The notes: generated by a model from the sequence alone, not told the origin. 64,000 nt of DNA from Planctomycetota bacterium (GCA_039182125.1 JBCDCH010000006.1:25641-89640); one strand, 5' to 3'; positions 1 through 9,856 are shown, counted from the first letter of the stretch. A program made the numbers and translations.

Positions 1-1
1 C

Positions 2-76
2 GTCGCCCGATCCACCCCAGCCAACGGCCGGATCACCGGCGGCGTCGCCGGGGCGTTGACCGGACAGACAAACTAA
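2..76 (+). CDS. 3' end of an upstream gene (partial)
   Basis: An open frame enters from the left edge and stops at TAA 74-76, ten bases before the next start. Its last residues read ANGRITGGVAGALTGQTN. The frame, the short gap and the shared direction fit the tail of a gene in the same operon as the sugar transferase at 87. Too little is visible to assign a family, and the frame could be fortuitous. Confidence 0.35.
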   Translation, partial: VARSTPANGRITGGVAGALTGQTN

Positions 77-86
77 CCAAGGCCAC

Positions 87-1532
87 ATGGTCACCGCCTC
101 GCCAACCAATCCACGCACGATCTGGGGCCTCGATCCGCTCCAGCTTCATGCGCGATACTGGGCGCAGTACGGCGTGCAGGTCGTCCGGCAAGGCGAGCCG
201 TCGCAGATCGTCAGGCATGCCGAGTTGTACCTGTTGACCGACGCACGGTCGCTGCCGATGTTCAAGCTGGACAAGGCGATGGACGTGCTCTCGTGGGTCG
301 AGCCACAGGTGCTGTTCGTGCGGATCGCCGACACGCGTGAGAAGGTTTACCGCGAACGGGTGTTGGCCGACGAACGGGATACCTTCCTCGGGTTCAACCG
401 CGATTACGACGGCAAAAGTCGACTGGCCCGCGTGGTGCTCAGCACAGAGCGTGAGATCGCTCAGCTCTGGCAACGCTCCCAAAACCCGCTCCAGGGCTGG
501 CGTCGGCTGCGGCGTTTCATCCCCCGCCACGAACGCGCCGCCCTCTCCACCGAAGGCACGATCTACGACCGAATCTCCGACGAGGAGGTCGCGCTGTTTC
601 TGCAGGAAATGGTGTCGTGCTGGCACAACCCCAACAGCACGGTGACCCGCGCCCGCCTCGTCGGTGACGCCCAGAAGCCCGGCCGTTCGCAAGTCTGGGC
701 CGACCGCGACGCGACGATCCACGAGAACGCCCGCATCGTCGGACCGGTCTGGGTCGGCGCGGGCCGAAAGCTCACCGGCAATGACACGGTCGTCGGTCCC
801 GGAGTGCTCTGGGACGATCCGATCTGCGATGTCGCGCACGAGGAGATCCAGTGGCTGCAGATCGAACCGTCCGAACCGCCGCCGGAGCCTGAAGAGCCGC
901 CCCGTGCCGGCCTGTCGCCGACGCAGCGGTTCTGCAAACGCACCTTCGACATCGGCTTCACGCTCACCGCGTTGTTGCTGAGCGCGCCGCTTTGGCCGCT
1001 GATCATGCTCGCGATCTACCTCGAGGACGGCCGGCCGTGGTTCTTCGGCCACGTCCGCGAGACCGTCGGCGGTCGGGAGTTCAAGTGCTGGAAGTTCCGC
1101 TCCATGCGCAAGGACGCCGAGGAGATCAAGAAAAAGCTCATCGCCGAGCAGGTCAACGAAGCCGACGGGCCTCAGTTCTTCATGGAGAACGACCCGCGCC
1201 TCACCAAGGTCGGCAAGTTCATCCGCAAGTACAACCTCGACGAGTTCCCGCAGTTCTGGAACGTGCTGCTGGGCGACATGTCGATCGTCGGCCCGCGTCC
1301 GTCCCCGCACAAGGAAAACCAGTTCGCACCCGCCTGGCGCGAGGCACGCCTGTCCGTCCGCCCCGGCATCACCGGCCTCTGGCAAACCCGCCGCACCCGC
1401 CGCGCCGGCACCGACTTCCAGGAATGGATCCGCTACGACATCGAGTACGTCGAAAACGTCTCGTTCTGGCTGGACATCAAGATCATTTGGCGCACCGTCA
1501 TGCAGATCGTGCGCAAGAGCAGCCGCAACTGA
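87..1532 (+). CDS. Hexapeptide-repeat / bacterial sugar transferase fusion (WcaJ/EpsB-like initiating glycosyltransferase)
   Basis: This 481-residue protein probably loads the first sugar phosphate onto undecaprenyl phosphate at the inner membrane. The C-terminal ~190 residues are a classical polyprenol-phosphate sugar transferase: one membrane segment (about 288-315), then WKFRSM (about 333), [20 protein letters not shown] (about 384) and [10 protein letters not shown]. Residues ~205-260 ([20 protein letters not shown] onward) resemble a left-handed beta-helix hexapeptide domain. Residues 1-200 are not recognised but recall a sugar-nucleotidyltransferase-like region. Family members usually have a membrane or CoA-binding-like N-terminus instead, so the domain order is unusual. 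It lies directly upstream of a giant TPR protein, as in exopolysaccharide/PEP-CTERM loci. No strong Shine-Dalgarno is seen, but ATG 87 is the first start after the upstream stop. Confidence 0.85.
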   Translation: MVTASPTNPRTIWGLDPLQLHARYWAQYGVQVVRQGEPSQIVRHAELYLLTDARSLPMFKLDKAMDVLSWVEPQVLFVRIADTREKVYRERVLADERDTFLGFNRDYDGKSRLARVVLSTEREIAQLWQRSQNPLQGWRRLRRFIPRHERAALSTEGTIYDRISDEEVALFLQEMVSCWHNPNSTVTRARLVGDAQKPGRSQVWADRDATIHENARIVGPVWVGAGRKLTGNDTVVGPGVLWDDPICDVAHEEIQWLQIEPSEPPPEPEEPPRAGLSPTQRFCKRTFDIGFTLTALLLSAPLWPLIMLAIYLEDGRPWFFGHVRETVGGREFKCWKFRSMRKDAEEIKKKLIAEQVNEADGPQFFMENDPRLTKVGKFIRKYNLDEFPQFWNVLLGDMSIVGPRPSPHKENQFAPAWREARLSVRPGITGLWQTRRTRRAGTDFQEWIRYDIEYVENVSFWLDIKIIWRTVMQIVRKSSRN

Positions 1533-1613
1533 AGTTTGAAGTGTGAATGTGGAAGGTTGAAGTGCCCCGAAGCCCGGATTCTTCCGATACTTCAAACTTC
1601 CCCTCACACTTCC
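1531..1613. repeat. Inverted modular repeat between sugar transferase and TPR gene
   Basis: A 12-bp module GAAGTTTGAAGT at 1531-1542 is matched exactly by its reverse complement at 1589-1600. A second module, GAAGTGTGA (1538-1546), reappears inverted at 1604-1612. The repeat begins on the last bases of the upstream stop codon (TGA 1530-1532) and runs up to the start codon at 1615, so it fills the whole intergenic space. Confidence 0.75.
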
Positions 1614-1614
1614 C

Positions 1615-4600
1615 ATGGCCCTAAGACCCAAAACCATTCGTCGCGGCATCGCGCTGCTGGTCGTACTCGCCTTGCTCGTGGCCGGCGGTGCGCTGTGGTA
1701 CTACCAGAACCAGCAGAAGGAAGCCGACCGACTCGCCCAACACCGCACCGACGGGATGGCCCGATTCGACGCCGGCGACTACCGCGAGGCGATCGACCTG
1801 CTACACCCGGTCGTGGGCGACTCCGGCGTGGACGACTTCGAAGCGGCCTACGCCTACGCCATCAGCCAGCTCCGCACCGAGCCCTCGGGCAGCGGCCAAC
1901 TCCGCTCGGTCCGCGTTCGGCTCAATGAAATGGCCGAGCTGCGGCCAGACGACGTCGACGTCCAGCGCGCCTTGATCGAAGCCAACGGTCGAGTCGGCCT
2001 CCACGGCGATGCCGTCGACATCGCCCGCAGGCTCCTCGAAACCAACCCTAACGATCCCGAGGCACTCAAGGCCTTGCGCGACAATCAAGCGGCCAACGGC
2101 GATACGCCGGCCGCTTTGAAAACCGCACGCCGTTACAACGAGGTCGTCCCCGACGACGTCAACGGCTACATCGCCACCGCCCGGCTCATGGACGCCGCGG
2201 AGATGGGCGCGGCCGAGGTGCTGACCTGGGCCAACGAGCTCTACGAAAACGACCCAGACAATCCGCGGTACATGCTCGTCCTCGCCGTGGCCCACAACTA
2301 CGCCAAGGACAACGACGAGGCGATGAACTGGCTCCGCCGCGCCGCCGCGTCACCGACGACCGACAGCGACCTGGTCCGCCTCACCGCCGGCATGTTCGAC
2401 GCGCTGCGGCTCTTCAACGAGTCGCAGGCCCTGCTCGAACGGGCCGCCGAGACCACCGATGACCCGAAGCTCAAGGCTCAGCTTGCCGAACGGTTCTGGC
2501 AACACGACCGCCACGACGAAAACCTCCGCCTGCTGGCCGACCTCGACCTCGACGATCCGCAGACCGACACGACGCTGCTCGCGCTACGCGCACTTGCCAA
2601 CCTTAATACCGGCAGCACCGCGTCGGCGGAACTCGAAGCGTTGAGCCTCCGCACCGAGGGTGCTGCCCGCAGTTGGCATGAAGCCATCACCGCCCGGTAT
2701 GACGACACGGTCCCGCCGCACGAGAAGATCACGATCTACGACCGCGCCCGCCAGCGCGCCCCGGGCAACGTGCCGATCCTGGCGTGGACCGGCGATGCCT
2801 ACGCCGAACTCGGCGAAGGAGAACTCGCCGTGCGGTTTTACGAGGAGGCCAGCGAGCGCCTGCCGTCATGGGACGAGCCGTTCCTAGCGATCAGCCGCGA
2901 ACTCACGGCGACCGGTCGGCTGCGTGAAGCGATGAGAGCCGCCCGCGACGGACTGGCCCGCGCCCATGACGACACGCCCGCCTGGGTGCAGATCGCCGCG
3001 GTCCGCGAAGCGATCTGGCGTAAAGCCCCCCAACCCGAGGCCGGCCAACGCCTGTTCGAACTCGTCGAAGCGATCCAGCAAAACAACCCCGGCGAGCCCG
3101 AGACGCTTCCGACGTACCTCGAACTGCTCGTCCGCAACGGCCAAGGGGAAAAGGCCCGCGACCTTCTCTTGGCCAAGGTCGATGCCGGCGAGCCGCTCAC
3201 CTCCGACCAACGCCTGCGTCTGGCCCGCGTCGACGCCATCGGTGGCTTCGGCATGGGTGACGCGTTGCTCGCGGCCTCCGACGATCCGCGGATCGTGCTC
3301 GAACGTGCCCTGCGATCCCGCGCGCTCGGTGATGCACAGGCAGGCCGCCACGCGCTCGACGAACTCGTCGCCAACAACCCGAACGATCCGCAAGCCCACC
3401 TCGCACTCAGCGCTTACCTCGAAGCCGACGGCGACCCCGACGCGGCGACGCGTTGGAAATCGGTGGCCGAACGATTCGCCGACGACGCCGAGGTGCAACG
3501 CACCGTGCTCTCGGCCGCATCCGTTCGGGAAGATCGCGCGTTGGTCGACGCGAGCATCGATCGGCTCCGCGAACTCACCGGCCAGGCGGCACACCAATGG
3601 CGGCTCGAACGGGCGCGATTCCTGCTCGAATCCGGCGAGAACACCGACGCGATGGAAGCCGCCGGGCTGTTGCGTGACCTCGCCGGCGACATGCCGTACC
3701 TGATCGCGCCTCGCGTGTTGCTGGCCCGCGCGCTCGAACAAACCGGCAAGCCCGCCAGCGCGATCGACTACTACCGCGCGGCCTACGACCTCGACCCGGC
3801 CAACGCCGCGGGAGCCGGCCTCGAACTGGTCCGCATGCTCCGCGGCCAGAACCAACTGGACAACGCCCGGCTGATCGCCGAGCGGGTCGCCGACGAGGCG
3901 GCACTCGACTCCCAGCAGCGCCTAGTGCTGGCCGGACACCTCGCCGAGTTGGGCCAGCCCGACCGCGCGATCGAAGTGCTGCGGGTGGCCGAGCAACTCG
4001 GCCGGCTCGACGCCAACGGCCGGCTGGTGCTCGCGGAACTGCTACGGCGCCGCGGGGCCGATGCGGAGGCGGACCAGGTACTGCTGACGCTGCTCGACAA
4101 CCCCCGTCCGCCGGCCAACGCGATCGTCGCCGCCGCGATCAACGCGGGTGCAAGTGACCTCGCGGCCGGTCGCGGCTTGCTCGAACGCCTCAACGAACCG
4201 CACATCGCCGAACTCGAGAGGTCGCTCGGCACGGCCGCGTTCGAGGCCCGCTTCGGCAGCCCCGACATCGCCCGTGCGCTGCTCACCGCCGCCGAGCAGC
4301 AAGCGACGACCGATGCCGAAAAACTACGCGTCGCCCGCCAGTCGGCCGCGTTGTACATGTCGGAGCAGGCGTACGCCAACGCACGCCGGGCCGCCGAGCC
4401 GTTTGTCGAAACCGACCCGACGCTCGCCCGGCTCTCCCGTGAAGCGGCGCTGCTCGAGCAAACCCGCTCCCAACCCGACGATTTGGCCGCATTGCTCGCC
4501 GTGGTCGAACGGGAAATGGGCGACAGTGACGAAGGCGCTGCCTGGACCGAAGCACTCACGCTGCTGCGTGACGCGCGGGACTTCGACAACGAAGTCACGG

Positions 4601-5796
4601 CGGAAACGCTGGCCAAACTCGACGAAGTGGCCGACCGCTATCCGCGTTTGCTCCCGCTGCAGCAATGGGTCATCCGGTTGCATCTTGGCTTGGGCTCGTT
4701 CGATCGGGCCGCGGATCGGGCGTTGAAGGTGTTCGACACGTTGCCCAACGACGCCCGTGCCGCGGAACTCGCGGCGACCACGGCGATGCGGGCCAACCGG
4801 TTTTCCGCCGCCCGTCGGGCCGGCGAGGTCTGGCGCGACCGGACGCTCGAGGACCGGGTCGTCCCCGACACGCTCATCGCCGAGGCGATGCTCCGTGAAG
4901 GCGAGCCGTCGAACGCGGTGGATTTACTGCGGCCGTACTTCGATCGGGCGCAGGCCGAACCGATGCGTTTCGGGCGGACCATCGCCATCGCGGCCGAAGC
5001 GCTCTCGACCGCCGGCCGGATGCGCGAAGCCCGCGAGTTGATCGACCCCATCGCGGCGCGGGACATGAACTGGCGGCAGGTCGCGCTGAACTTCGCAGCC
5101 ATCGCAGTGCCTCAACGCAACGACGCACGGCGCTGGCTGCTCGATCTCGAAGCGGCCGAGTTGCCCGACGACCTGAGCGTCGCCGAGCGTGAGGCGGACC
5201 GCCGCGCGGTTGCGTTCGCGTGGTGGCACCTCGCGGCACGCTACCCCGACGCCGAGCTGTTCCGTGACGCGGTGAGCCGGCTCGAAGCGCTCGGCACGCG
5301 TGACGTCGACACACTCTATAGCCTCGCGGACTTGCACGATCGCTACGGCGACCAGCAGGCGGCCGAGGCACTCTACCGCGAGGCATTGACTCGCCGGCCC
5401 GAACACGCGCCGGTGCTCAACAATCTCGCGTTCCTGCTGCTGCAAACTCCCGGCGAGGGCACGGCCCGGCTGCTCGAGGCTCAATCGCTGGCCGACGCCG
5501 CGCTGGCGAGCAACGGCGACAACCCGGCGTTTCTCGACACGGCCGCCCGAATCGCAGCAGCGCTGGGCGACATGCCCCTGGCCGAGGAGCGGTTCAATGC
5601 TGCCTTGCGGGCCGACCCGCAGAACCTCGACGCCCTACTCGGACTGGCCGCTCTCAAGTTCAACAACGGCGACCGAATCAACGCCCGCCGGCTGCTAAGC
5701 CGTGCAGATGCCGCTCTCGCCCAACGGACGCAACGGTCGGAACTCGCCGCGCACCTGCGCCGCGAACTCGACGAACTACGCGCCCTGCGTGAGTAG
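1615..5796 (+). CDS. Giant membrane-anchored TPR-repeat protein
   Basis: The product has 1,393 residues. A single N-terminal membrane anchor (about residues 9-29, rich in Leu, Val and Ala, then WYYQNQQ) is followed by roughly 1,350 residues of degenerate tetratricopeptide-type helical repeats. Motifs such as ALEQTGKPASAIDYYRAAYD and ALYREALTRRPEHAPVLNNL are typical TPR units. It probably faces the periplasm as a scaffold. Very long TPR proteins next to sugar transferases occur in exopolysaccharide and PEP-CTERM/exosortase clusters, which fits the upstream gene. No enzymatic domain was seen. The ATG lies at the edge of an inverted repeat and lacks a clear ribosome binding site. An intrinsic terminator follows at 5870. 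Confidence 0.85.
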   Translation: MALRPKTIRRGIALLVVLALLVAGGALWYYQNQQKEADRLAQHRTDGMARFDAGDYREAIDLLHPVVGDSGVDDFEAAYAYAISQLRTEPSGSGQLRSVRVRLNEMAELRPDDVDVQRALIEANGRVGLHGDAVDIARRLLETNPNDPEALKALRDNQAANGDTPAALKTARRYNEVVPDDVNGYIATARLMDAAEMGAAEVLTWANELYENDPDNPRYMLVLAVAHNYAKDNDEAMNWLRRAAASPTTDSDLVRLTAGMFDALRLFNESQALLERAAETTDDPKLKAQLAERFWQHDRHDENLRLLADLDLDDPQTDTTLLALRALANLNTGSTASAELEALSLRTEGAARSWHEAITARYDDTVPPHEKITIYDRARQRAPGNVPILAWTGDAYAELGEGELAVRFYEEASERLPSWDEPFLAISRELTATGRLREAMRAARDGLARAHDDTPAWVQIAAVREAIWRKAPQPEAGQRLFELVEAIQQNNPGEPETLPTYLELLVRNGQGEKARDLLLAKVDAGEPLTSDQRLRLARVDAIGGFGMGDALLAASDDPRIVLERALRSRALGDAQAGRHALDELVANNPNDPQAHLALSAYLEADGDPDAATRWKSVAERFADDAEVQRTVLSAASVREDRALVDASIDRLRELTGQAAHQWRLERARFLLESGENTDAMEAAGLLRDLAGDMPYLIAPRVLLARALEQTGKPASAIDYYRAAYDLDPANAAGAGLELVRMLRGQNQLDNARLIAERVADEAALDSQQRLVLAGHLAELGQPDRAIEVLRVAEQLGRLDANGRLVLAELLRRRGADAEADQVLLTLLDNPRPPANAIVAAAINAGASDLAAGRGLLERLNEPHIAELERSLGTAAFEARFGSPDIARALLTAAEQQATTDAEKLRVARQSAALYMSEQAYANARRAAEPFVETDPTLARLSREAALLEQTRSQPDDLAALLAVVEREMGDSDEGAAWTEALTLLRDARDFDNEVTAETLAKLDEVADRYPRLLPLQQWVIRLHLGLGSFDRAADRALKVFDTLPNDARAAELAATTAMRANRFSAARRAGEVWRDRTLEDRVVPDTLIAEAMLREGEPSNAVDLLRPYFDRAQAEPMRFGRTIAIAAEALSTAGRMREARELIDPIAARDMNWRQVALNFAAIAVPQRNDARRWLLDLEAAELPDDLSVAEREADRRAVAFAWWHLAARYPDAELFRDAVSRLEALGTRDVDTLYSLADLHDRYGDQQAAEALYREALTRRPEHAPVLNNLAFLLLQTPGEGTARLLEAQSLADAALASNGDNPAFLDTAARIAAALGDMPLAEERFNAALRADPQNLDALLGLAALKFNNGDRINARRLLSRADAALAQRTQRSELAAHLRRELDELRALRE

Positions 5797-5869
5797 CCAG
5801 GTGCGTGAATGGTCAAGATGGGCCGGCCGTAACGGCCCTACTTTGGCCACAACTTGCCAAACTGCACCC

Positions 5870-5905
5870 GCGCCCGCGATTGCCCTGTCGCGGGCGCGTC
5901 TTTTT
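5870..5905 (+). terminator. Intrinsic terminator after the TPR gene
   Basis: A perfect 10-bp stem (GCGCCCGCGA at 5870-5879 with TCGCGGGCGC at 5888-5897) closes an 8-base loop and is followed by a T-rich run at 5899-5905. The rest of 5797-6037 holds a smaller GGCCG hairpin near 5820 and the leader of the next gene; no coding region was seen there. Confidence 0.85.
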
Positions 5906-5974
5906 CCGTTCCACGAACGGTGAAATATGCGATGATACGGCGGCGTCATGTCTGCGGAGTGCAGGGAAGAAAAT

Positions 5975-6033
5975 CGCTCCGGGCCGATCGGGGCAAGCTT
6001 GGGGAAACTTAGGGAGCGGGGCACGAAGCCCCG
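5975..6033 (+). promoter_or_regulatory. Possible structured 5' leader with two competing hairpins
   Basis: CGCTCC at 5975-5980 can pair with GGAGCG at 6013-6018. The overlapping CGGGGC at 6017-6022 pairs with GCCCCG at 6028-6033, four bases before the ATG triplet run at 6038. The two helices share bases 6017-6018, so they exclude each other. This could be a switch that hides or frees the start, or simply GC-rich background. It matches no riboswitch class with confidence. Confidence 0.3.
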
Positions 6034-6037
6034 GCAC

Positions 6038-6592
6038 ATGATGATGCAGCACAGTCATTCGCCGCGACACAGCCGGAGGGCCGCGAGGTTCGCTCCGCTA
6101 GGATCGTGCATTGCACTGATGTTTTTGATTCTGTTGGTCGGCCTTGGCGTCACGCCGGCCATCTTCGCTGGGCCGGTGAGCACCTCCCCGCCCGCCGTGA
6201 TCGTCGATCAGGCCCCGAGCGACTCGCCGTATCGGATCGCCGCACCGGCGTTGACGGTCGGGGCGACGCCGGTATCGGTGCCGATGCAACTTCAGCAACC
6301 GCGTGCCGAAGCCGCGCTTGCGATGGCGAAGATCGAAGCCCGCCAAAACGTGAGCGTCCTCGCGTTGCCCGATGCGTCGACGGGGCTGCAATTGCCCAGC
6401 GCTTACCAACGTGCGGCGGCGGACGCGGTGTCGTACGTGGACCTCTCGGCCGACGCCGAGGCGCCCCGCCCGGTGGTGCCGCTGCCGGCCGGTGCGTGGG
6501 GCGGACTTGCCACGGTGACGCTGCTGGTCGGCGTCGGTTGGCTGCGAAAACACCACCGGCCGCAACCGCGCTTGGCACGCGTCCGGCGATAA
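6038..6592 (+). CDS. Secreted protein with VPLPA-type C-terminal sorting tail
   Basis: Starting at the first of three consecutive ATGs (6038, 6041, 6044), the protein has about 184 residues. A basic n-region (RHSRRAARF) and hydrophobic core (CIALMFLILLVGLGV) ending near IFAG form a signal peptide. The C-terminus carries VPLPAGAW, a hydrophobic stretch (GGLATVTLLVGVGW) and a basic cluster (RKHHRPQPRLARVRR). This is the architecture of VPLPA/PEP-CTERM exosortase substrates, so it is inferred to be a processed surface protein. The middle is low in known motifs. An in-frame ATG upstream at 5948 would add an unlikely polar leader ahead of the signal peptide. Confidence 0.65.
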   Translation: MMMQHSHSPRHSRRAARFAPLGSCIALMFLILLVGLGVTPAIFAGPVSTSPPAVIVDQAPSDSPYRIAAPALTVGATPVSVPMQLQQPRAEAALAMAKIEARQNVSVLALPDASTGLQLPSAYQRAAADAVSYVDLSADAEAPRPVVPLPAGAWGGLATVTLLVGVGWLRKHHRPQPRLARVRR

Positions 6593-6707
6593 TCCTTATG
6601 GGATAAATTGTCTTGATTTTCGGCGCGTGTGATCCACCGCGTCAAAGAGGGTCGGCTACCATCGTGACTGCAATCAAGCGGTCCGTTTTGCAGACCGCAC
6701 GCCACCG

Positions 6708-9698
6708 ATGGAACACAGCAGCGCGACTCACGCGAATGCCGGCGGAACCTCGAACGGTCAGGCCACTCAAACGGCCGACCCCTCCGACGTCTCCTCGACT
6801 TCTTTCCACACTGACAACGGTTCGGTCGGCTCCGCCGCCGCCGCCCTCACGGGTGCCGGTGCGGCCGACTACCTCGACACGCTTTACGACCAGTACAAGG
6901 AAGACCCCGGCTCGGTCGGCTCCGACTGGCAAGCGTTCTTCGCGGGCTTCGATCTCGCCGGCGGCGACAGCGGCTCACTGCCCAAGCTCGACGCCAACGC
7001 CGCCGACACCCCGCTCGAACCGCAACTGATCACCCGTGCCATGCGTGGCTTCGGCCAACTGCCCTCCGAACGCAAGGGGGACGATGCCCTGCCGCTGACG
7101 CTGGGCGTTTACGACCTGGTCCACACCTACCGCGAGTTCGGTCACTTCTCGGCCAACATCGACCCGCTCGGCCTGCCGCGTGATCCGAACCCGTACCTCG
7201 CCCTCGAAAACTTCGGTGCCACCGAAGCGGACTTGTCCCGCAACGTCGGCAACGGCACCTTCGCCGGTCACTGCGACGGCACCTTCGGCGATCTCGTCGA
7301 AAAACTCCGCGCGACCTACTGCGGCAACATCGGCATCGAACTCACCGGCATGGTCGACAAGGCCCAACGCGATTGGCTGACCAACCGCATCGAGCCGGTC
7401 CTTTCGCAGCCTGATTTCAATGACGCACAGAAGAAGCAGATCCTCTTTGAACTCATCGCCGCCGAGGAGTTCGAACACTACTTGGCTCGGACGTTCAAAG
7501 GTGCCAAGCGCTTCTCGATCGAAGGTGCAGAAGCGCTGGTACCGTTGATGAACATCGTCGCCGACGACTCGCGCCGCCACGGGGCCAAGGCGATGGTCTG
7601 CGCGATGGCCCACCGTGGTCGGCTCAACGTACTCGCCCATGTGCTGAACAAGCCGTACGAGGTCATGCTCTCGGAGTTTGCCGGCACCAATGAACTGCCC
7701 CAGGGCGTCGACGGTGACGTGAAGTACCACCTCGGCTACGCCAACACTCGCGAGATCACGATGGACGACGGCAGCGTCGAGCCGATCAAGGTCTCCCTCC
7801 TGCCCAACCCGTCGCACCTCGAACTGATCAATCCGATCCAGCAGGGCATCATCCGCTGCAAGCAGGAATGGGACGCCGGCGGCGATCGCACCAAGATCGT
7901 TCCGGTCTGCATCCACGGCGACGCGGCGTTCTGCGGCCAAGGCTCGGTCGCCGAGACGCTCGCGCTTTCGGAACTGCCCGGCTTCGAGACCGGCGGCACC
8001 ATCCACATCATCGCCAACAACCAGATCGGCTTCACCACCCCACCGGCTCAGTCGCGGTTCACGCCCTATGCGACCGACGTGGCCAAGACCATCGGCGCGC
8101 CGGTGTTCCACGTCAACGGCGATGATCCCGAGGCCGTCTGCTTCGTCGCGCAGCTCGCCGTGGAGTTCCGGCAGCTGTTCAAGCAGGACGTGATCATCGA
8201 CGTCTACTGCTACCGCCGGCACGGCCACAACGAAGCCGACGAGCCACGTTTCACTCAGCCGGAGATGTACGAGCTGATCGACAACCACCCGTCGGTCCGC
8301 ACGCTCTACCAGCAGACGCTCATCGACGAAGGCACGATCACCGAAGAAGATGCCGAGCAAATGAAGCAGTCGGTGCTTGATCGCCTGGACAAAGCGCGTG
8401 AGCAATCGAAGGAAACCAAGGTTCGCGAGAAGGTGCCGAGCTTCAGCGGCGCGTGGAAAGGGCTCGGCCCGGCACCCCGCTTCCCCGAAGGCTGGAACCC
8501 GAACACGGCCGTGAGCGCCCAGGTCCTACGAGAAGTCATCGACCGCGCATACCAGTTGCCCGACGGATTCACGCCGCACGACAAGGTCGAGAAGACCGTC
8601 ATCGCCGCCCGCCGCGCTGCGGTCGAGACCGGCGAGAAGATCGACTTCGGCTGTGCGGAGATGCTCGCGCTGGGGTCACTGCTGCTTGAAGGCACGAGCG
8701 TCCGCTTCACCGGTCAGGACGTCGAACGCGGCACCTTCAGCCACCGCCACGCCGTTCTCCACGACGTCAACACGGGCGAGAATTTCATCCCGCTCTGCTC
8801 GATGGCCGCCCTGCCCGACGTCGATCGTGGCGACTTCGAGATCCGCAACACGATGCTCTCGGAACTCGCATGCCTCGGCTTCGAGTGGGGCTACGCGTCG
8901 GCCGACCCGCGCAACTTGGTCATTTGGGAAGCACAGTTTGGCGACTTCGTCAACGGGGCACAGACGATCATCGACCAGATCCTCGTCGCCGCCGAGAGCA
9001 AGTGGCAGTACATGAACGGTCTGGTCCTGCTTCTGCCGCACGGCTACGAAGGCATGGGCCCCGAGCACTCCAACGCGTACCTCGAACGTTGGCTCTCGTT
9101 GTGCGCCGAGCAGAACATGCAGGTCGTCAATCCGTCGACCGCGGCCCAGCACTTCCACGCGTTGCGTCGGCAGGTCGTTCGTTCGTTCCGCAAGCCGTTG
9201 ATCGTCATGTCGCCCAAGTCATTGTTGCGACTGCCGGCGGCACGTTCGACGCTCGACGACCTGACCAACGGCGGGTTCAAGATGATCATCGACGACCCGC
9301 GTTTCGAAGACACCGAAGCCAAGAAGCGCGACGGCGTCACCCGCGTGCTTCTTTGCAGCGGTCGCATCTACCACGCGCTGGAGAAAGCCCGCGCCGCCGC
9401 CGAACGGGACGACATCGCCGTCGTCCGCGCCGAGCAGCTCTACCCGCTACCGGCCGACCAGCTCGCCGACATCGTCGGGCTTTACCGCAAGCGGACAAGT
9501 ATGAGTTGGGTGCAGGAGGAGCCGGCCAACCGTGGGGCTTGGAGCTTTATCCGCCCGCGGCTTCAAGCGCTTTTCCCCGACGACGCGATCGAGTACGCCG
9601 GCCGCGGAGCCGCCGCCAGCCCCGCCGTCGGCTCCGCCAAGCTACACGAACGCGAGGAGAAAGATCTACTCGCCGAGGCGCTCGACTTAACTTCATAA
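6708..9698 (+). CDS. sucA: 2-oxoglutarate dehydrogenase E1 component
   Basis: The 996-residue thiamine-diphosphate enzyme catalyses the decarboxylating first step of the 2-oxoglutarate dehydrogenase complex in the TCA cycle (cytosol). Visible family marks are the N-terminal E1 segment YLDTLYDQYKEDP with DWQAFF, GDAAFCGQGSVAETLALSEL with the downstream IIANNQIGFTT of the ThDP fold, RRHGHNEADEP, and the C-terminal VQEEPANRGAW. Length is within the usual 930-1,000 range. The first ~60 residues are Ser/Thr/Gly-rich and look disordered. No E2 (sucB) or lpd gene adjoins it, so the complex genes are dispersed. The gene stands alone, with an opposite-strand gene downstream. Confidence 0.95.
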   Translation: MEHSSATHANAGGTSNGQATQTADPSDVSSTSFHTDNGSVGSAAAALTGAGAADYLDTLYDQYKEDPGSVGSDWQAFFAGFDLAGGDSGSLPKLDANAADTPLEPQLITRAMRGFGQLPSERKGDDALPLTLGVYDLVHTYREFGHFSANIDPLGLPRDPNPYLALENFGATEADLSRNVGNGTFAGHCDGTFGDLVEKLRATYCGNIGIELTGMVDKAQRDWLTNRIEPVLSQPDFNDAQKKQILFELIAAEEFEHYLARTFKGAKRFSIEGAEALVPLMNIVADDSRRHGAKAMVCAMAHRGRLNVLAHVLNKPYEVMLSEFAGTNELPQGVDGDVKYHLGYANTREITMDDGSVEPIKVSLLPNPSHLELINPIQQGIIRCKQEWDAGGDRTKIVPVCIHGDAAFCGQGSVAETLALSELPGFETGGTIHIIANNQIGFTTPPAQSRFTPYATDVAKTIGAPVFHVNGDDPEAVCFVAQLAVEFRQLFKQDVIIDVYCYRRHGHNEADEPRFTQPEMYELIDNHPSVRTLYQQTLIDEGTITEEDAEQMKQSVLDRLDKAREQSKETKVREKVPSFSGAWKGLGPAPRFPEGWNPNTAVSAQVLREVIDRAYQLPDGFTPHDKVEKTVIAARRAAVETGEKIDFGCAEMLALGSLLLEGTSVRFTGQDVERGTFSHRHAVLHDVNTGENFIPLCSMAALPDVDRGDFEIRNTMLSELACLGFEWGYASADPRNLVIWEAQFGDFVNGAQTIIDQILVAAESKWQYMNGLVLLLPHGYEGMGPEHSNAYLERWLSLCAEQNMQVVNPSTAAQHFHALRRQVVRSFRKPLIVMSPKSLLRLPAARSTLDDLTNGGFKMIIDDPRFEDTEAKKRDGVTRVLLCSGRIYHALEKARAAAERDDIAVVRAEQLYPLPADQLADIVGLYRKRTSMSWVQEEPANRGAWSFIRPRLQALFPDDAIEYAGRGAAASPAVGSAKLHEREEKDLLAEALDLTS

Positions 9699-9856
9699 GT
9701 CGATAAACACGGCAACTGGCTTCGACAGTACAAGAAGTGCACGGAAAGTAATCACCGTGCCCCATCACCCAAGATGCTATAATCGTCACTCACTGGATAG
9801 GGGAAATCAGGTCCGGTGCGCATGCAATATGGTGCATTAGAGATCGCCTACACAAA

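Noticed and set aside
33..1649. Long minus-strand open frame (about 538 codons) opposite the sugar transferase
   Set aside because: It mirrors the codon pattern of the plus-strand gene. The translation is Arg/Asp/Val/Leu-rich without domains, and the plus-strand protein has clear family motifs.
5975..6033. Cyclic-di-GMP (GEMM) riboswitch before the VPLPA-tailed gene
   Set aside because: The G-rich text is reminiscent, but the conserved tetraloop/receptor arrangement and core residues are not all present; kept only as an unclassified structured leader.
9778..9783. Consensus -10 TATAAT on the plus strand after sucA
   Set aside because: No -35 at the right distance and no gene downstream on that strand (the only frame, at 9821, is 35 codons opposite a real gene). 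Probably chance in an AT-richer patch.
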